DNA of 16,781 nt, from the NCBI GenBank assembly GCA_002491825.1, contig DKWR01000068.1, positions 1-16,781 on the forward strand, written 5' to 3'. The notes below the pieces were generated by a model. That model was not told the origin of the DNA. It searched no databases and saw nothing but the letters and a program-made list of their open reading frames with translations. How positions within the stretch are numbered: the first letter of the stretch is position 1; every line of letters begins with the position of its first letter. Shown here piece after piece: positions 13,701-16,781 of this stretch. Position numbers and translations under genes: made by a program. The DNA comes from Ruminococcaceae bacterium UBA7147 (lineage in GTDB: Bacteria > Bacillota > Clostridia > Oscillospirales > Acutalibacteraceae).

Positions 13701-15255
13701 GGATCTTGCACAGCTTATTTACGACCTCAAGAACGCTAACAAGGACGCAAGAATCTCGGTTAAGCTTGTTTCCGAATGCGGCGTAGGTACGGTTGCCGCA
13801 GGCGTTGCAAAGGCAGGCGCAGGCGTAATCCTTATTTCAGGATACGACGGCGGTACAGGTGCCGCTCCGAGAAACTCAATCTACAACGCAGGTCTGCCGT
13901 GGGAGCTCGGTCTTGCTGAGGCTCACCAGACGCTCATTATGAACGATTTGCGCAACAAGGTTGTCATTGAAACCGACGGCAAGCTTATGACAGGACGTGA
14001 CGTTGCAATTGCCGCTATGCTTGGTGCAGAGGAATACGGCTTTGCTACCGCTCCCCTCGTAACGCTCGGCTGTGCAATGATGAGAGTCTGCAACCTCGAC
14101 ACCTGTCCGTTCGGCGTTGCAACACAGAATCCCGAGCTTCGCAAAAGATTTATGGGCAAACCCGAATATGTTGTCAACTTTATGCTCTTCGTTGCAAACG
14201 AATTGAGAGAATATATGTCAAAGCTCGGCGTAAGAACAGTTGACGAGCTTGTCGGCAGAATCGACCTTATCAAGCCCAAGGAGGGCATTGAGGGCAAGGC
14301 TGCCGAGGTTGACCTTTCCAACATTCTCAACTGTGACTTTGCAAACGAAAAAATCGAATATGCTAAAAAGAGCAAGTACGACTTCAAGCTTGAGGAAACT
14401 CTTGACGAAAAGGTACTTCTCAAGGAATTCAAAACTGCTCTTGCAAAGGGTACTAAAAAGACAATTGAAATCAGCGTGAAGAACACCGACCGTTCCTTCG
14501 GTACAATCTTCGGCTCGGAAATCACCAAGAAGTACTACAACACCCTTGCAGATGATACATTCAAGGTTATCTGCAACGGCTCGGGCGGTCAGAGCTTCGG
14601 CGCATTCATTCCAAACGGTCTTACGCTTGAGCTTGTCGGCGACAGCAACGACTACTTCGGCAAGGGACTTTCAGGCGGTAAGCTTGTTGTTTATCCTCCG
14701 AAGGATTCAACATTCAAAGCTGACGAGAACATTATCATCGGTAATGTTGCACTCTACGGCGCAACAAGCGGTAAGGCGTTTATCAACGGCGTTGCCGGCG
14801 AGCGTTTCTGCGTAAGAAACTCGGGTGCTACCGCAGTTGTCGAGGGTGTTGGCGATCACGGCTGTGAGTATATGACAGGCGGACGTGTTGTCGTTATCGG
14901 CAAAACAGGCAAAAACTTTGCCGCAGGTATGTCGGGCGGCGTTGCATATGTTCTTGACGAGGACAGAGATTTGTACACCAAGCTCAACAAGGAAATGGTG
15001 CTCTTCTCCGAAGTTACCGAGAAATACGAAATTCTCGAGCTTAAGGAGCTTATCGAGGAACACGTCAAGGCTACAAACTCCAAAAAGGGCAAGGAAATTC
15101 TTGACAACTTTGACGATTATCTGCCGAAGTTCAAGAGAATTATCCCTCACGATTACAAGAGAATGATGTCTGCCATAGCCGTAAACGAAGAAAAGGGTAT
15201 GAGCAACGAGCAGGCAAGAATTGAAGCATTCTATCAGATTATCCACAACAAATAA
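10708..15255 (+). CDS. gltB: Glutamate synthase (NADPH) large subunit
   Basis: This full-length 1515-residue subunit of GOGAT makes two glutamates from glutamine and 2-oxoglutarate. The glutaminase domain begins at Cys24 (RFEHDNCGIGAV), so a 23-residue propeptide must be removed to free the nucleophile; HSRFSTNTNPSWQRAHPNR and HNGEIN follow. The central domain leads into the FMN-binding synthase domain with SGEGGE, GAKPGEGGHLPG and ISPPPHHDIYS. The 3Fe-4S ligands are Cys1122, Cys1128 and Cys1133 (spacing x5, x4). The C-terminal GXGXG beta-helix is complete (GSGGQSFGAF, GKGLSGG, GATSGKAFINGVAGERF, TGGRVVVIG, AGMSGGVAYV). The ATG at 10708 follows AAAGGA by 9 bases; a TTG directly before it is in frame but less likely. 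It is the first gene of the gltBD operon, 14 bases before gltD, divergent from glnA. Confidence 0.97.
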   Translation: MGQTENRQTQNSGLYSPRFEHDNCGIGAVVNIKGVKSHDTVANALTIVETLEHRAGKDAEGKTGDGVGILLQISHKFFKKAAKEIGVNLLSERDYAVGMFFFPQNELARNQAKKMFEIIAAKEGLEVLGWRNVPSDTTVIGKRALDCMPAIMQCFIKRPVGVKKGLDFDRKLYVARRVFEQSNEDTYVVSLSSRTIVYKGMFLVGDLRRFFLDLQDPDYESAIAMVHSRFSTNTNPSWQRAHPNRMIVHNGEINTIRGNADKMLAREETMRSEHLKGDLDKVIPVVNTEGSDSAMLDNTLEFLVMSGMELPLAVMITIPEPWDNNGTMSQKKRDFYQYYATMMEPWDGPASILFSDGDLMGAVLDRNGLRPSRYYITNDGNLILSSEVGALPIEPSKIVKKERLRPGKMLLVDTVQGRLIDDDELKEYYASKQPYGEWLDSNLVNLKDLKIPNAKVEEHSKEARKRLQKAFGYTYEEVMTSILPMAKNGSESIAAMGTDSPLAVLSNEPQPLFNYFKQLFAQVTNPPIDAIREEIVTSTTVYIGEDGNILEEKPENCKVMKIHNPILTSTDILKLKNMHIKGFKVAVIPILYYKNTRLSKAVKRLFIECDKAYNDGANILILSDRGVDENHLAIPSLLAVSAVHQHLVATKKRTSLAVVLESGEPREVHHFATLLGYGASAINPYLAQETIHELINDNLLDKDYYAAVDDYNNAVLHGIVKIASKMGISTIQSYQGSQIFEAIGISKDVIDEYFTDTVSRIGGITIKDIEKNVDTLHTAAFDPLGLSTTTELESRGSHKYRSGKEEHLYNPQTIHTLQMATRTNDYELYKKYSHMISDEMDPVSIRGLFDFKYADKPVPLDEVESVDSIVRRFKTGAMSYGSISQEAHEALAVAMNRLHGKSNSGEGGESLERLETKGKAENRCSAIKQVASGRFGVTSRYLTSADEIQIKMAQGAKPGEGGHLPGKKVYPWIAKTRHSTPGVSLISPPPHHDIYSIEDLAQLIYDLKNANKDARISVKLVSECGVGTVAAGVAKAGAGVILISGYDGGTGAAPRNSIYNAGLPWELGLAEAHQTLIMNDLRNKVVIETDGKLMTGRDVAIAAMLGAEEYGFATAPLVTLGCAMMRVCNLDTCPFGVATQNPELRKRFMGKPEYVVNFMLFVANELREYMSKLGVRTVDELVGRIDLIKPKEGIEGKAAEVDLSNILNCDFANEKIEYAKKSKYDFKLEETLDEKVLLKEFKTALAKGTKKTIEISVKNTDRSFGTIFGSEITKKYYNTLADDTFKVICNGSGGQSFGAFIPNGLTLELVGDSNDYFGKGLSGGKLVVYPPKDSTFKADENIIIGNVALYGATSGKAFINGVAGERFCVRNSGATAVVEGVGDHGCEYMTGGRVVVIGKTGKNFAAGMSGGVAYVLDEDRDLYTKLNKEMVLFSEVTEKYEILELKELIEEHVKATNSKKGKEILDNFDDYLPKFKRIIPHDYKRMMSAIAVNEEKGMSNEQARIEAFYQIIHNK

Positions 15256-15269
15256 GGAGGAGAACAGCA

Positions 15270-16754
15270 ATGGGAAAACCAACCGGATTTATGGATTATA
15301 AGCGTGAGGACGCTCCCGCATTCTCCGTTAAAGAACGTATAAATAATTATGACGAGTTCCACACTCCGCTGTCAAAAGAGGAGCAGTCAAAGCAGGGCGC
15401 ACGCTGTATGGAATGCGGCGTACCGTTCTGCCAGTCGGGAATGATGATAGGCAACGCATATTCGGGTTGCCCGCTTAACAACCTCATTCCCGAGTGGAAT
15501 GACCTCATCTTTAAAAACGCATGGGAACAGGCATATAATCGTCTTAAGCTTACAAACAACTTTCCCGAATTCACCTCACGTGTATGCCCTGCACTCTGCG
15601 AAAAGGCGTGCACCTGCGGTGCAAACGGTGACGCTGTTACGGTAAAGGCTAACGAGTACGGCATAATCGAAAACGCATATATCGAGGGCTTTGCCGCTCC
15701 ACAGCCACCGAAGGTAAGAACAAGCAAGAAGATTGCCGTTATCGGCTCGGGTCCTTCGGGACTTGCCGCCGCCGACCAGCTCAACAGACGTGGTCACTCG
15801 GTAACTGTTTTTGAGCGCAGTGACCGAATCGGCGGACTGCTGATGTACGGCATTCCGAATATGAAGCTTGAAAAGCACGTAATCGACCGCAAGGTTGATG
15901 TTATGAAAGCAGAGGGCGTTGAGTTCAGAACGAATGTCAATGTCGGCAAGGATGTAAAAGCAGATCAGCTTTTAAAGGAATACGACAGAGTAATCCTTGC
16001 CTGCGGCGCATCAAATCCGAGAGATATAAAAGTTCCGGGCAGAGATGCAAACGGCATTTACTTTGCAGTTGACTTCCTCAAATCAACAACAAAGTCACTG
16101 CTTGACAACGGTCTGACAGACGGAACGTACATTTCCGCAAAAGGCAAAAACGTAATGGTAATCGGCGGCGGCGACACAGGTAACGACTGCGTGGGCACAA
16201 GCATAAGACACGGCGCAAAGTCCGTTTTACAGCTTGAAATGATGCCTAAGCTTCCCGACGAGAGAACAGAGGATAACCCGTGGCCGCAGTGGCCGAGAGT
16301 CTGCAAGACAGACTACGGTCAGGAAGAGGCTATTGAGGTATTCGGTCACGACCCCAGAGTTTATCAGACTACTGTCAAGGAATTTATCAAGGACAAAAAC
16401 GGCAACCTCAAAAGCGCCGTACTTGTTAAGCTCCAGCCCGAGAAGGACAAAAAGACAGGCAGAATGATGATGAAAGAGGTGGCAGGCTCGGAGTACAGCG
16501 TTGACGTTGAGCTTGTGCTGATTGCGGCAGGCTTCCTCGGCAGTGAAAGCTACGTTACAAAGGCATTCGGCGTTGAAACAAACGCAAGAACGAATGTTGC
16601 AACACCCGACGGCTCATTCAAGACTAATGTTAAAAATATCTTCGCCACAGGCGATATGCGCAGAGGCCAGTCGCTTGTAGTATGGGCAATCCGTGAGGGC
16701 AGAGATGTTGCAAGAGAAGTAGACGAAAGCCTTATGGGATACACAAATCTTTAA
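15270..16754 (+). CDS. gltD: Glutamate synthase (NADPH) small subunit
   Basis: This 494-residue flavoprotein passes electrons from NAD(P)H through FAD and two 4Fe-4S clusters to the GltB FMN site. The N-terminal cluster region has Cys46, Cys49, Cys54 and Cys67 (CMECGVPFCQSG, GCPLNNLIPEW) and Cys106, Cys110, Cys114 and Cys116 (VCPALCEKACTCG). The FAD loop is IAVIGSGPSGLAAADQL (from residue 155), the NAD(P)H loop is VMVIGGGDTGNDCVG (about 295-309), and the C-terminal FAD signature is ATGDMRRGQSLVVWAIREG. All are intact and the length is normal. A full AGGAGG lies 9 bases before the ATG, overlapping the gltB stop, so the subunits should be made together in stoichiometric amounts. The related small subunit fold also occurs in dihydropyrimidine dehydrogenases and NfnB-like proteins, but the direct gltB linkage settles the call. 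Confidence 0.97.
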   Translation: MGKPTGFMDYKREDAPAFSVKERINNYDEFHTPLSKEEQSKQGARCMECGVPFCQSGMMIGNAYSGCPLNNLIPEWNDLIFKNAWEQAYNRLKLTNNFPEFTSRVCPALCEKACTCGANGDAVTVKANEYGIIENAYIEGFAAPQPPKVRTSKKIAVIGSGPSGLAAADQLNRRGHSVTVFERSDRIGGLLMYGIPNMKLEKHVIDRKVDVMKAEGVEFRTNVNVGKDVKADQLLKEYDRVILACGASNPRDIKVPGRDANGIYFAVDFLKSTTKSLLDNGLTDGTYISAKGKNVMVIGGGDTGNDCVGTSIRHGAKSVLQLEMMPKLPDERTEDNPWPQWPRVCKTDYGQEEAIEVFGHDPRVYQTTVKEFIKDKNGNLKSAVLVKLQPEKDKKTGRMMMKEVAGSEYSVDVELVLIAAGFLGSESYVTKAFGVETNARTNVATPDGSFKTNVKNIFATGDMRRGQSLVVWAIREGRDVAREVDESLMGYTNL

Positions 16755-16769
16755 GCCGAGTGCCTCGGC
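16755..16769 (+). other. Hairpin right after gltD
   Basis: GCCGAG (16755-16760) and CTCGGC (16764-16769) pair around TGC, starting at the base after the gltD stop codon. No T-run is seen in the 12 bases left before the window ends, so it cannot be called a terminator; a longer structure may continue outside. Confidence 0.4.
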
Positions 16770-16781
16770 GGGCAAATCGAG

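Overview
The window looks like chromosomal DNA from a low-to-moderate GC Gram-positive anaerobe of the class Clostridia, probably Ruminococcus-like (Oscillospiraceae). This is an inference from protein style (type III glutamine synthetase, PurF-like paralogue beginning MGGFF, MGDG-synthase-type glycosyltransferase), strong AGGAGG-type ribosome binding sites, TTGACA/TATAAT promoters and AT-rich intergenic DNA. No rRNA, tRNA, CRISPR array, transposase or phage gene was seen.

Layout. (1) Positions 38-1642, minus strand: a PurF-like phosphoribosyltransferase with its own promoter and a strong terminator; its glutaminase active site is gone. (2) 1726-3599, plus strand: a two-gene membrane-lipid operon (PlsY-like acyltransferase overlapping a MGDG-synthase/UgtP-type glycosyltransferase), ended by a hairpin terminator. 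(3) 6016 down to 3602, minus strand: an apparent operon rlmD-like, TfoX-N-domain protein, GyrI-like protein, read from a promoter near 6000 through a roughly 210-nt leader containing what looks like a dispersed intergenic repeat. (4) 10229 down to 6049, minus strand: glnA (type III glutamine synthetase, GlnN) followed by an ammonium channel fused to a P-II domain. (5) 10383-16754, plus strand, divergent from glnA: gltB and gltD, the two subunits of NADPH glutamate synthase.

Regions 4 and 5 together make a complete ammonium assimilation module: the Amt part admits ammonium, its tethered P-II domain can sense ATP/2-oxoglutarate and gate it, glutamine synthetase fixes ammonium on glutamate, and GltBD recycles glutamine plus 2-oxoglutarate to two glutamates. 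All three transcription units have leaders with visible RNA structure. The glnA and amt leaders both carry a terminator-like hairpin whose 5' arm overlaps a small competing hairpin with a six-base loop starting with A and having G at position 4. That is reminiscent of one half of the ANTAR-protein antitermination motif known for nitrogen genes; the usual second hairpin was not found. The gltB leader is about 290 nt long and can fold up to the edge of the Shine-Dalgarno sequence.

The most notable points are the paired attenuator-like leaders, the Amt-P-II fusion that keeps the pore-plugging Arg but lacks the uridylylated Tyr, and the PurF paralogue without its catalytic Cys. None is proven to be a new system.
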